This document shows positions 47,573 through 58,921 of a stretch of DNA of 64,000 nucleotides, one piece after another. The notes under the pieces were generated by a model. The model saw only the letters and a list, made by a program, of their open reading frames with translations. It did no database searches and was not told the origin of the DNA. Numbering within the stretch: position 1 is the stretch's first letter; each line of letters opens with the position of its first letter. Made by a program: the position numbers and the translations under genes. The stretch is from Brachycybe producta (lineage: Eukaryota; Arthropoda; Diplopoda; Playtdesmida; Andrognathidae), in the NCBI GenBank assembly GCA_036925085.1, contig JAUPFP010000029.1, forward strand, positions 1,550,001-1,614,000. Reading direction: 5' to 3'.

Positions 47573-47709
47573 AATGGTTTCATCGTTAGAGTGTATATTA
47601 AAAAAATGAATCTGCTACACTAACTGATTTTTAAATTTTCTTGCTCATTTTTTTTAGACAATTTACAAGTTAGATTTTCATGTTTTATGAACTGCTGACA
47701 TGTGAAGAT

Positions 47710-48053
47710 AAGTGATTCTGTTACCCTTCTAGTTTCTAAAACATTTTTTTTTTTTGAAAAAATGTTTTATAGAACAACTGCTGGTTTTTTAACTCTTTAT
47801 CAGAAAAGCAAAGTTAGAAACTAGTTAGAAACTAGAATGGGTAGCTGAGCTTTCAAACCAAACTTTTTTTTAGCAAGTCATTTTCAAACTCACTTTAAAA
47901 AAAGCTTATTTTAAAAGATATCAAAATATAAATAACCTTAAGTGATTGAGCTGCCCTTCTAGTTTCTAAAACACTTTTTTTTGTTGATTTTTTACTCCTA
48001 AAAGACAGAATAACCAGAGTTTAAGGGGTGTTTACACTTTAAAACCACGTTAA
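47710..48053. mobile_element. Family A fold-back element, rearranged
   Basis: The right arm is well kept: TTATTTTAAAAGATATC, GTGATTGAGCTGCCCTTCTA and TTTAAAACCACGTTAA. On the left, an additional inverse word (GTTACCCTTCTAGTTTCTAA at about 47720) precedes the normal GTTAGAAACTAGAATGGGTA, so the copy is locally inverted or composite. Confidence 0.65.
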
Positions 48054-48916
48054 ACTATTTATTAGCTAATACATTGTAGACACGAGTTAAATGAATTCAA
48101 ATTAAATGTGTTTAGGTGAATTATACGGAATCCAGTTAAGGACATGAACAAAATAAAAAAATTGACTTTAATTATTAATATTTTAAATTGAAATATTAAA
48201 TCAGTATTTTGTCAATAGTTTATATATTATATATTTTGAGATTATTAATTGAATAAATTGAATTCGACATATTGTTTGTTTGTCCTTCACAGGGCTCTGT
48301 AGAACACGTTTATTATTTAAATGCATTTAAATTATCAGCTGTGTGTACTAGGTATAAATTGAATATTTTTACGGGGACAAGTTTTAAAATTTTCTACTTA
48401 TCTTAAATTTTCTTCTATCTAATTTGTAAATTTATTTTTTAAAAATTATATTACAAAATTCGCTCTCTCCGACAGAATCAGGATTTTTTGTTGTTGATAA
48501 TGTTAATTATGACTTTGTCTGGTTGCAATATAATAATGATGATGATGATGTTTTTTCTTCTTGTTCATTTTTGTGAAAACAATATAATATTAAGAAGTGG
48601 TAGCGTTAATTATGATTTCATACTTAGTTTTTATTTAGTATTTATGAAGTGGATTTCTTTTCTTCTGTTTGCCTAAATAGTTTGTTAATTTGCTTTTGAA
48701 TTTTGACGATCATTTTTAATTAATAGTTGCAAAGAGAACACAATGTAATATCCGCTCCTTCTCTCATAGACACGCCCCTTTACTTAATATTATTATATTT
48801 TTGTAAATTGTTTTGTCTACTCTAAGGGGGGGAGGGGGCATCTCTTTGCCTATTGTGGTGTTAACTATTAAAATATATACGTGGATAAACACACTTTTCA
48901 GCTTTTCGTCTTGAAT
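48054..48916. other. No gene recognised
   Basis: AT-rich; a short (GAT)n near 48536-48549 and a G-rich patch near 48825-48838. No coding evidence. Confidence 0.35.
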
Positions 48917-49354
48917 ACAGGAGGTCCATAAAGTCATTGTTTACTTTCAATTTTAATTGCCTCAGTATGAACATTGCAGCAGAATTTGCTTTATTCCTAA
49001 ACTGAGGCCGATCAAGGGAAGATGAGACGGGGGGACACCTTGCCACGTCGCCCGCAATGTTGGAGAAATTTGAATAATTTCTTTTGTAATCTGCCAAGAG
49101 AAGGCCTGTGGCAGAGTGAGTATTTACTCTAAGAGCACCTTAGAAATGCAGTGTCGCTGTAATTTTTAAACGAGGTCTTTCATGATGTAGATAGATGGAT
49201 CGGAATAGGTGGGCCAACACTTTGGCCGCCACCTCGCTCGCTAAATTTGTCCCAATTTGATTTTTTTCTTCTTCTTTTTGAAGACATTAAAACCGTAGTT
49301 TACTCAACAATAGATATTGTTGGGAAAGTTAACGTTTCTATAAATGTTAAATAA
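48917..49354 (+). mobile_element. Decayed IS630/Tc1-mariner-type transposon
   Basis: The left boundary ACAGGAGGTCCATAAAGTCA resembles the CAGGG.GTCC..AAAGTC ends of invertebrate IS630/mariner-like elements. A transposase C-terminus in the plus frame follows (next entry). Between them, a plus-frame stretch near 49006-49070 reads GRSREDETGG, like the 'GRPR..(R/D)ET' linker after the helix-turn-helix of such transposases, in a different phase. The right terminal repeat was not found; an hAT-like MITE starts 44 bp later. Confidence 0.5.
49163..49354 (+). pseudogene. DDE transposase C-terminal remnant (IS630/Tc1-mariner superfamily)
   Basis: After a TAA at 49160 the frame is open to TAA at 49352-49354. 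It reads LNEVFHDVDRWIGIGGPT, then LWPPRSLNLSQFDFF, then DIKTVVYST. This matches the family pattern 'LN..FP.RWIGRGGP.AWPPRSPDL(T/N)P.DFFLWG.(I/L)K..VY.TP', which includes the last catalytic-domain block. The usual PD before LxP is replaced by LN, and the residue after DFF (normally LWG) is lost in a Leu run, so it is not functional. The opposite-strand frame at 48861-49097 is a shadow of this relic. Confidence 0.75.
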
Positions 49355-49397
49355 ATTCTATTTCAGTTGCATTTTTTTACAGACTGTTTCTAATTAT

Positions 49398-49715
49398 TAG
49401 AGGTGGGACGATTCCTAAATTTTCTCGAATCCGAATCCTAAAAGGTTCTCGAATCTCTTGAATCTCAAATTTCTCATATAAAAAACACAGTGTGGCGGCA
49501 CTCATAATCGCCACAAAGTGATATTGGCGATCCGGGTACAACCATCGAAATTGCAACAATAAAAAAAAAACGTCAATTGGAGTTAAAACTAATTTTAACA
49601 GTTTTTTTTAGGTTAGGATTCGAAAGATTCCAAAGACGAAAAAAGCGGCGAAGATTCGAGTTTTTGAATCTCGAATATTTTTTCAAGATTCGAGGATTCG
49701 AATTTCCCAGCCTTA
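49398..49715 (+). mobile_element. hAT-like MITE, copy 2, with 8-bp flanking repeat
   Basis: Ends TAGAGGTGGGACGATTCCTA and its inverse GGATTCGAATTTCCCAGCCT plus TA. Flanks CTAATTAT (49390-49397) and TTAATTAT (49716-49723) match at 7 of 8. The interior is inverse to the insertion at 23414 (GGCGATCCGGGTACAACC; TCGAAATTGCAACAAT). At 318 bp it is about 100 bp shorter than the other copy. Confidence 0.82.
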
Positions 49716-49723
49716 TTAATTAT

Positions 49724-51125
49724 AGAAGTTATTAAAAATTGAAACTGTAAAAGGAATTTATGAACACTGTGTAAATTATCGCCCCCCCCCCCCCCTATAT
49801 ATGGTTATACTCTTAATTTTTAAACTTAAAAGGCAAATTTAAGGTGGGTTGGTTGTATGTTACCTATGTTATTATGGGATGGAAGAGAGAACCACAGTTT
49901 TCTTACTAATCTGAATAGAATCGCATTTGCAGAATTGTAATTTGGTCTAGTTGGGTGAACAACAACATATGTGTGTATATGTAGGCCTATATATGTTATA
50001 AAACTCAAGAGAAAACCAGTAACAATCTGAATTTCATTTTTCAAAAAGAGATTTCAGGTCTCTCTTTTTTTTTCTCCCCACCTTCTTCTTTATTATTTCT
50101 TTTCTTCTTATGTTCTCGAAACATTAACACTTTATAATCTGCTGTAAATGTAATAATGTAACACAAGACAACAATGAATAACAGCTAAAAAGTCGTTGCT
50201 GTTTTACGACTATATTTTCTACCACCACCACCACCGCCATATTCCACGTATAATACAGCAGCATATGAGAAACTATTTTCTTGATAATTTGCGTAGCCTT
50301 TTTAAAAGCTGTTTTAGCTTTAGAAAGAAAAAAAAAAGGTATTTTAAAAATGAAATGCATACGAGTGTGACTAACGACTAAAAAGTTAAGATAAAAATCC
50401 ACCTTTTCAGTGATTTAAATGAAACACAAGAATAGGTTTTTAACATTTTGCGGTTTTGTGTTTGTGTACAGCTTATTTAAAAATCTTAGAAAACTTAAAA
50501 CTAATTGACTGAATTTCGTATTTTTTTCTCATTTCAGATTCAGTTTTTAAAAAGTTTTTTTTTTTATTACGATTTGATCGTTTTGGCTTGAATTGAATGA
50601 AGTAAGAAACTTTTTAATATTTTCTTCCTTATGCATATATAATACATATAAACAATAATTTTAAGTCATTTTTGTGATGCTATTTATAACAGTAGATTTT
50701 TATATATTTTTTATTTTCTGCTTAGTTTCACTGATAAAATGAAATTACGCACACATTTCTTCTTCTTCCTGTTCAAAACGAAGATGATATTTATCTTAAT
50801 AACGTCATACACCTACTTTTTTGCGTCAATTATATTTTTCACTATTACATTTTTTTTGTATGTTAACTACATACACATAATAACATTAACATACACTTAA
50901 TATGATAACATAACAAACAAATTAATGTTTCAAAAAGTTATTTTTATATTTATGTAAAGTTTCTTGTATTACAAGTAAGATGAAAATGAAACTAACAAAA
51001 ATGTTGTAGGTGCCGGTGGAGAGGAGGTGGGGGTTGAAGCTAATAAGAAATTTATTTTAAGTTTTTCTACTTTTTTTTTCTCCATTGATTGCATCAAATA
51101 GCAATAGATTTGTATTTTGATCAAT

Positions 51126-51128
<3 letters not shown>
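49724..51128. other. No gene recognised
   Basis: AT-rich; a C13 run near 49783-49795, (CCA)n near 50221-50235 and TAGGCCTA at 49982-49989. Confidence 0.35.
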
Positions 51129-51208
<80 letters not shown>

Positions 51209-51224
51209 AATATATATATATATA

Positions 51225-51267
<43 letters not shown>
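51129..51267. repeat. (TA)n array with two CTAATA breaks
   Basis: About 139 bp. ACCTAATATATA near 51206 and ACTAATATATA near 51226 interrupt the phase. Confidence 0.95.
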
Positions 51268-51274
<7 letters not shown>

Positions 51275-52284
51275 CTTTTAAAGGTAAATATCAGTGTGTC
51301 TGTAGCTTTTTTGTTGTCTTTTGTGGATTCTGCCCCCAAAATGTTTGTCTTTTAGTAATCTAGGGAATTCGGTGCACACATTAAACCATCTAAAGTAACA
51401 CTTTTTATCACTTAAGTAAGCACTTTTAAATTGCAAAGGAAAGGATTTTCAAATTGGTGGAGCAAGTTAGGGATATTGGAGTAAAATGGGGAGAAGGAGG
51501 ATTGATGATGGGGAAAATGATGGGGAGGAGGAAGAGGGATGTTTTTGTGGAAAAATGAAGTGGAGAAAAGGTAGGTGGTGATGACAATCAGTTGATGCAT
51601 TGGAACTCATTTCTTTTATTTATTCTGTATTAATTAAAAGCAAAATGTTAAGTTCTCTGAGGTGAAAAAGTTAAGTTATGCAAAAACTCATTTTTGCAAT
51701 TTTATGTAATAAATAATAAACTTAGAAACTTTTCTTTTCTTGATGAAATCCCCTGAGGTTAATTTTAGTGCTATCAACCGATGTATTGTTTGTTCGTGTC
51801 TCATCAGGGGCTGGTTGTGTTCTTCTGTATTTGCAATATGTTGTAGTGAACATAATAGATTCGTACGTTTTTAGGTTCGCTTGATGCGTCAATGATTGAC
51901 TCCTCAACCGCTCCCAAATTACCGCCTTAAGGTCCACAACTTTGCGCATTTGCCGTTGCCCTTACAATAAACTTAATGACAAAGATTGTTTTCTTAAAAC
52001 GAGGGGGGTGGGGGAGGGCGAAAGAGGAGAAGACCCAAAGGGGTTGAAGGGGAACTCAAATGTTTAATTAAGTTTTGCTAATGTAGGTGGCGCCATTAAC
52101 TAACCTCAACCATGCATTTCTGTGTGTCCTCCTTCTAATTTGAGGACTTCTTTATTGACCATTTCTGTAATTAATGAACTTCTCTTCATAATTTATGGTA
52201 ATTAGATGCTACTACTAATTTTCATGTCTTCATTATATTTTGCTCTTATATTTCTTAAGATAGTTTGAAAATGTTAAACGCCCC
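51268..52284. other. No gene recognised
   Basis: The minus-strand frame 51722-51949 (76 residues after its ATG) has more balanced composition than most, but no motif I know, no splice context and a stop just upstream. Listed as unassigned. Confidence 0.3.
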
Positions 52285-52584
52285 TCAAAAGCAAAAATTA
52301 AGAGAAACTAGAAAGTGTTTTACAAACTAGAAAAGTACCACCGTCACGTAAGGGGGGGGGGGGTGTTTTATATTGGTATCTTTCAAAATAAGCTTTTTAA
52401 GTGAACCTTGAAAATAACTTAGATATTTTTTAATTTGTTTATAAGTTTATTTTGAACGATATCATTAATTGATTGAGCTACCTTTCTAGTATATAAAACC
52501 AATTTCTAGCTTCTCTTAATTTTGTTCTTCTAGAAGACAGAATAATCAAGAGTTATAAAATCAGCTGTTCATAAACCATCTTAA
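52285..52584. mobile_element. Family A fold-back element
   Basis: TTTTACAAACTAGAAAAGTA, CTTTCAAAATAAGCTTTTTA, then the inverse arm TTTATTTTGAACGATATCAT and GAGCTACCTTTCTAGT, ending CAGCTGTTCATAAACCATCT plus TAA. A G12 run (about 52351-52362) interrupts the left arm. Confidence 0.72.
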
Positions 52585-53454
52585 TAAGAGAGATAATTAT
52601 TATTTATTAATTGTCAAGTATGGATGCAGATTTCTTCTTCTTCTTCTTCTCGTCTCAATAATTGCATTTTAATGACCTCCGACCCACTCCCAAAATGTGG
52701 ATTCATTTTGTCTTCATTCTTATTTCAGTGAAGAACAAAAAAAACCTCAATCAGAATTGTATTGATTGTGTTTGTGTGCGGGGTTTTAGAAACAGAAGAA
52801 GAAGAAAAAAGCCGTTTGTGGTTTTAGATTCTTCAGTAATATATAAATAAATGGGATGAACACACTTTAATAGGAAGATCCTTCGTTTATTTAAGGCTGT
52901 ATGTGAATTTATAAAAATTAGGTTGACAGTTAGTTAGGGAGGAATATAGGCTTATGAGTATTAGTATACAATGTGTGGTAGGGGGGAATAATCATCTCTC
53001 TTTCATTTAATGATTCTTTAATGGAACTTGCAATGTGCGCCATTTCTTCTTTTTTTTAAGTCTGGACTCATCTGTTGTTCATTAAGTTCATTTAACGAGG
53101 AACTAGATTTTTTTAAAGGCATTTTTGGCTTTTTTATTGCTGATATTTCCCCCTCTAGTGGTGATTTTCTCGTCTCTTTTTTTTCTTACATTAATCTGAT
53201 AAAAACCTAACTGATATATACTGTATATTTTTTTGTGCTGAATTTTACTTTTAGAAGTAAAAAACACAATCTACTGATAGACTTTTTTTTCTAAAAAACA
53301 TTACCAGATTAGAAAGAGAGGAACCCAACATACTATTCATGGTTTTTTTGTGTATGGTGGAATTCTACTATGGAGGGGGTAGTATAGAACCAATTTGCCT
53401 TTTACAAATGGTACCCGGTAACTGAAAACATTTGTGGCTTGTTACCTGTATATT
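52585..53454. other. No gene recognised
   Basis: (TTC)n near 52631-52650, poly-T runs and short frames without motifs. Confidence 0.35.
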
Positions 53455-53575
53455 AGAGACCTACACAAAGCCCCTGGCAAAAGCCTGGGCCGGCATTTTT
53501 ATATTAAGGGTCCATGGGCCTGGTGGGCTGGGCCCAGCATAAAGTCTCATGGGCTGGGCTGGGCTGGGCTGGGCT
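53455..53575. repeat. GC-rich patch with (GGGCT)5, possible hAT-like end
   Basis: AGAGACCTACACAAAGCCCC, AAAGCCTGGGCC, GGGCCTGGTGGGCTGGGCCC and then five GGGCT units at 53551-53575. G/C-rich terminal blocks of this style occur in some hAT elements, but no matching opposite end is visible. Confidence 0.45.
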
Positions 53576-53704
53576 TCAAATTTTTACTCAATGTCAGTTT
53601 CTACTGTATATGATACAATATTGGTTATTTTTTATTACATCGGTTCACTTTAATCTAAATTGAAATATGTTAAAAGAATTAGAGCAAATTTAAGCAAAAT
53701 TAAG

Positions 53705-53920
53705 ATAAATTTAAGTGTTTTTAAAACTACAAGGATAACTCAATCACTTAAAGGTTATTTTCATGTTGATATCATTCAAAATAAACTTTTTATGAACACA
53801 AATTTAAAAAAAATATCGTCAGCTTAAATTTAGATTATTTTGAAACAAATAAAAAGATAATTTTGAAAGATTTCAACATGAAAATAGCTTAAAAGTAATC
53901 AAGTAACCCTTCTAGTTTCT
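53705..53920. mobile_element. Family A fold-back element, first of a tandem pair
   Basis: AAAACTACAAGGATAACTCA, ATGTTGATATCATTCAAAAT, then inverse arm TTTTGAAAGATTTCAACATG and AACCCTTCTAGTTTC. Both outer ends are lost. Confidence 0.65.
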
Positions 53921-53924
53921 TAAT

Positions 53925-54233
53925 GTTGCAATCAAGAAACAAAACTTGAAAGTGTTTTAGAAGCTAGAAGGGTAGTAGCTTAATCACTTCAGGGTATTTT
54001 ACAGTAATTTCTTGATAATCTTTCAAAATAAGCTTTTACTGGAGTTTGAAAATGATCCAAATTTAAGCAGATGCTATTTACTTACGTATATAATATAGGT
54101 TATTTTAAAAGATATCAACATTAAAAATACTATTAAGTGGTTCAGCTAGGTAGCTATTCTAGTTTCTAATATAAAAAAAAATTCCATTTTTCTTCATAGA
54201 GTTCGTAAATCAACCTATTCATAAAACATGTTG
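53925..54233. mobile_element. Family A fold-back element, second of a tandem pair
   Basis: AACTTGAAAGTGTTTTAGAA, GAAGGGTAGTAGCTTAATCA, TTTCAAAATAAGC; then TTATTTTAAAAGATATCAAC, CAGCTAGGTAGCTATTCTAG and TTCATAAAACATGTTGAATA. It starts within a few bases of the preceding copy and has the same orientation of central parts. Confidence 0.65.
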
Positions 54234-57200
54234 AATATAAAAACAATAGGATTATTACTAATGATTAGACTAATCTCATTTTTACATCTCTGAATTTGAT
54301 AACCTTATTAATATTTATAGATCTATAATCTTTTTGTTATTTCTTCTTCGTTCTTCTTTTTCATGTCTTAAAATTCTCTTTGTGAGATTTTTTTTAAGGA
54401 GGGACTTACATAATGCATTTGCGCATATAATAATAGTCGACAATTTCATTGAAATCGAAAAGTCGTTCGGTTTTTGTTCTGCACTTCTTTATATACGACT
54501 TTTGTCTGCTACAAATGCAGTAATAGTATTTGATCTTTGAGAGGGGAAAAAAAAAGACTTTTTAGGGCACACTCACTCCATAGTATGTGTATGTGTGTGT
54601 GCACAATGGAAAATACATTATTACTATTCTAGTCAGAAGCTTGCTAGAAGTTTTTCTTCCTTTTTTTTTCAAAAAAAGAAGGGAGTGAAGTTAGAAAATA
54701 AAGATGTTTGTGGAGGGTTGATATATACATATAGTAGGCCTATATATATATATATATACTTGTAGTTTTCCCGCCGTCCAATCCAATTGATCACTCTTAT
54801 CTCTAGTTAACGCTTCGGTTAGAATGCAAAAATAATGGAGAATGAAATGCATGAAGCTTTCTCTCTCACACTACATAGGAAAAAAGAGGCTGGAATTGTC
54901 AAACAGTTTGAAAAACACACACATAAAAGTGATGGCAAACAATCATTGCACGCGTGCCCAAAGTGGCACTGTACACATTCAGTCACATTGAAGAACACTT
55001 ATCGGTTCTCTAATACAGTAGTAGTACAGTACATACTGGACTTGACTTATCAATATAAAAAAAAGTAACGCACATTAATTCTATTGAATTTTTATAATAA
55101 ATCAATTTATAATGTTACTATACAAACAGACAGACAGACAGACTGACTGAATTGATTTTGATGTTCTGTTTTGCAATTGTAACATTGAAAACAGAAATTT
55201 TCAGGTAACTTTAGTGTAGAAAATGAATGTCAGGAACTCAGCTCACGTCCACCAACTCTTACAGCCATTTGAAATTCTTAACTCTGAAGTTGTTGAATAA
55301 GAAAAATTAATCATTTTATTTTAGTTTCTGTTCAATTTCTGTTAAATGGATGAAATGAATGAGAGAAATTCTTCTTATTGCCTTTTGCCATTTTAAAAAC
55401 CTTCTAAGGTTGGCCATCTCCTTATTGGGGGTAATACATTAGATATATAAAATGTACAATAATGTTACAATATACAATATATGCAGGTCTGGTCGTTGAT
55501 GATATTTTTCTTTCCAAAAAAAAAATGCATTTCTATAGAAATGAAAAACGTGAGACTTTCTTTTGATCATGCCAAAAATGGGCACAAAAAATAGGCATTT
55601 TTTTGGCAATCGTTAACTAAAGTCGAGGATATCGAAATCTGCCTCTCATGTTATGTAGTGTTGATATGAGGTTTTTCTTATATATGAGATGTGTGGGTGG
55701 TTTTCATGGAGAATTAATAAAAGATGACAGTTGAACTGTGTTACAGTGCAATTCGTAACGAAGTGTAACAAACTTTCGTAGGGTCATTTGGAGTAAAAAA
55801 AACTGGCATATAAACATAAAGTACTTATTATCCTATTCAGTAATCTAACTACAAGAAAACAGAGAGTTGTCATTACAGAAAGAAAATCATATCTAACTTA
55901 TAACTTTGTCACAAAAGCAAATTACAAAATATATATGACAAATATTGTAATATGATTGCCATTGAGTGGTGTACAGAATAACATGACGGTGATAAAATAA
56001 TAGTACACAAACAGTGACATCATAAGGCAAGAGTGTCACAATTTTATGACATTTGCTGTAATATGAGGCCCCAGAGTTGTAGTAGCGTCATGACAATTGC
56101 ACAAGTATTGTATTTATGGTTACCGTTACACAACTAAATATGACCTATGACCACATTAAACTTTGTAGTTAAAATGACCTATAGATTTTTTTTCTACACT
56201 CTTTATGAATCACCCTGTAATAAAAAAATGGCCCACATGGGCTATAACACTGTTCACACCCAGAAATAATCGCACAGATTTATTAGAATGTGTGTAACAT
56301 TTTATTATCTCTATATTCTCTAGACCTGATGATACATATTTTCATTATAAATGATATTGGTTTGGATACATGTTGCCAACTTTAAATAAAATTATCCCAG
56401 AATGCATTTTCTCTTGAAAAATATCAAGCCTACAGATGTAGGCTGTCACAGTAGGCTCATTTTTTTAAAAAAAATATGTATGGCCTTACTATACTGTATC
56501 TTACTTCTACTCTGTTGTGACAACACTACTGTCTATATATATAAATAAATAGGCCATGTATATTTTATAATAAGTAGCCATATTATATATGGGAGTCGAA
56601 TGCTTCGTTTTTCCTTTAATTAAGTTATGAAAAATAGTCTGAGGTGGGGGAGGGAGTTGGGTGAGAAATAATGCAGAAGAAATATTGATTATTCGAAATG
56701 AAGAAATACAATTAAAAGAACTTTTCAAAATGGCCCACTATATACTGTGTATGTATGCCATTGATATATGCTATAATATTAAACAGATTATGTGAACATA
56801 TATTAATATAGATATGTTATAATGAGACTGATAGGAATTCCAACTCTTTTCAATTCACATGAAACTAAATAAAAATGTCTACTTTTCTAAATTTTAGTTA
56901 AAAGTACGCGTGTGTGGAATTATTTAAATTTTATTCAAAACCTGTTCATTGAATAGACAAAATTAATGATGCAGTTATTTGAGATTAAACCATGGATTGA
57001 CATTTCGGAGTTAACTGAATCCATCATTAGAAAAGAATTGGGTTAACTCTTAATTAACTGAGAATTTAACTCAGAATCGTGGATTTTTTCATTTGGTTTA
57101 GTTAAATTTTTTTCTACTTCTCCATATTTGTAATATCTTATTAGGTTTAAGGTTGTAAAGGCAATTTATAATCTGTATGTAGTTGTTATACTCAAAATAA

Positions 57201-57290
57201 GCATTTTTTTCTGTATACTTAAAATACATTAGACACGATTTGTCATAGAAGCCTTCAATTGAACCTTAGTCACTGTCGCGTATTTTTCGA
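54234..57290. other. No gene recognised
   Basis: AT-rich. A (GACA)n tract lies near 55128-55144; TAGGCCTA at 54735-54742; a GCCAAAAATG..CATTTTTTTGGC hairpin near 55572-55608. Frames at 54835-55068 and 56507-56728 have no motif. Confidence 0.35.
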
Positions 57291-57599
57291 TTAAAGCCTC
57301 CTTTTCTCGGCGATAGTTCTTTCATGAGAGTAGCTGTCATGAAAGTTGCGATAGTTCACTCTCACGACACCAACTGCCTTCCTACAAAGTAGATATTTCC
57401 CTACAAGAGGCGGTCACTCAACAACTATTACTATTGCGACAGTACTATTCAACTATCTAGTCAAACGAGATAGTTGTGATAGTGCAACAGTGTGATAGTG
57501 ACTATCATGACTGGTCTGCACGATGATAGTTCTCGCAATAGTTGCTGCTATCATGACGGCAACTATCGTGAGAACTATCATCGTGAAAACGGGGCTTAA
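57291..57599. mobile_element. TTAA-bounded MITE rich in GATAGT/ACTATC words
   Basis: Ends TTAAAGCCTCCTTTTCTCGG and ATCGTGAAAACGGGGCTTAA are imperfect inverses with TTAA at both termini; 309 bp. The interior has more than a dozen GATAGT or ACTATC hexamers in both directions, so many alternative stems can form. TTAA boundaries point to a piggyBac-type target; unlike family A in sequence. Confidence 0.7.
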
Positions 57600-57749
57600 G
57601 AGAAAGTAACCTGCAACGAGATGGGGTAGATTGACATGTTTACTTTCAATTTTGTGTTTAATTTTAAATTTCAAAATGGAAGACTCAAGTTTCTACTTTT
57701 TATGGAATTTGGAATATGACTTTTTTCTACACAAAAAAAACGACCAAAA

Positions 57750-57895
57750 CAGTGGCGTAGCTGGGTTTGGTTGCGCCGCCCCCTGTTTCTTAAAACATTG
57801 CGCTCTCTTTGCACCCCCCAATATGCGCCCTCCAAACCTCCTGCGCCCCTCCCCCTTCGCAGTTGCGGGGGCTGCGGTTCCCCAGCAACGGGGAG
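57750..57895. mobile_element. CAGTGGCGTAGC-type element fragment
   Basis: CAGTGGCGTAGCTGGGTTTG is a very widespread terminal sequence of non-autonomous DNA transposons in animals. It is followed by a GC-rich stretch (GCGCCCC, GGGGGCTGCGG) that drives several spurious frames. The inverse right end (..GCTACGCCACTG) was not found, so the copy is truncated. Confidence 0.5.
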
Positions 57896-58785
57896 GTCCT
57901 CATTTATAGGTTTACTGGTCAAATTGCTAGCTTTCGGAGACTATTGGTATTCATCATGTTTTGGTTACTAATTTTATGCACAATGTTACGAATGTTGAGT
58001 AAACAATTTTTGGAACAAGTTCACCTTAAAAAGGTGTAGAGATTTTATTTGATTTTATATATGGGATCAGTTTTATGCGGTTTTCTTTTTCTGGAGAGGT
58101 AAAAAGTGACTTTTGTGTTTGATCTATTCAATAAAAACTCCATCCTTATCCCACAGTCAAATGTCGAATTTATTGTTTTTTCTTTCTGAAACATCGGTTT
58201 TTATTTATTTCAAGGGGATCATTATTATTCTCAAGTGTGTATTTTTTTTTCTTTCTACTCAACATCCATTTTTGCATTTCGATAGTAAAATTTCCCCGTC
58301 GAAATTCTGTTATACGACTCATGGGATACTTTTTTTTTACTCTTGTGATTTTCATCATGCAAAAAAAAAAAGGCCTTTACTTCTCCTTTTGTTTGACCAC
58401 TGACTAAACTCATTGAGGCACTCACTACTAGTGGTCTTTTTTTTTGCCTTTTTCAACCACAAATCGTACAAATTCACACTTTGAAGAAGATGACAATTTG
58501 CTTTTTGTTTTATGTTGTTTGCTACTTTTCTGCTTGATTTTCATACATAGTCAGGGTTAGTGCCATCACATTTGTGCGCGTGTTAATCTCGTGTTCACAC
58601 TAGTGTCTTCTTCTTCTTCTTCTTTATATGATACATAAAGAGATATACAATGTGCATATAAATAGGCTATTATTATATATACAAAGGAAAAATAAAATGA
58701 AAACTTTTCAGACTCCAAGTGCTAAGTTGGGATTTATTTATATTATGTTGTTTCTATGGGTAATACTTTTATAGGGTTTGCTATA
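57896..58785. other. No gene recognised
   Basis: AT-rich with poly-T and (TTC)n near 58608-58622. The 96-codon frame at 58113-58403 is Phe/Leu-rich, typical of AT-rich chance frames. Confidence 0.35.
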
Positions 58786-58921
58786 GTTGCCTCACTTTGT
58801 AAGATGAAGCTTGTGACGTCAGAGAACTTGACAAAAATCACCAAAAATCATTTTGTTTTTAAGTACTATATTTTTGTCAACCCCTCTGACGTCATAAGCT
58901 TTTATCTTACAGTGAGGCAAT
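58786..58921. mobile_element. GTTGCCTCAC-family MITE, short copy 4
   Basis: Left GTTGCCTCACTTTGTAAGAT, AAGCTTGTGACGTCAGAGAA; right CAACCCCTCTGACGTCATAA, TTATCTTACAGTGAGGCAA. 136 bp, arms about 40 bp. Two CRE-type sites, near 58816 and 58888. TA precedes the left end. Confidence 0.8.

Noticed and set aside
48861..49097. Minus-strand 78-codon frame with balanced composition
   Set aside because: It is antisense to a mariner-type element recognised on the plus strand; its start is a TTG and no splice context supports it.
51722..51949. Minus-strand frame of 75 residues, possible exon
   Set aside because: More complex than most, but no recognised motif, no upstream splice acceptor that I can defend, and a stop just before it. 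Kept only as an interval note.
57631..58039. Several overlapping frames around 57.7-58.0 kb
   Set aside because: They overlie a CAGTGGCGTAGC-type transposon fragment, whose GC-rich interior has few stops.
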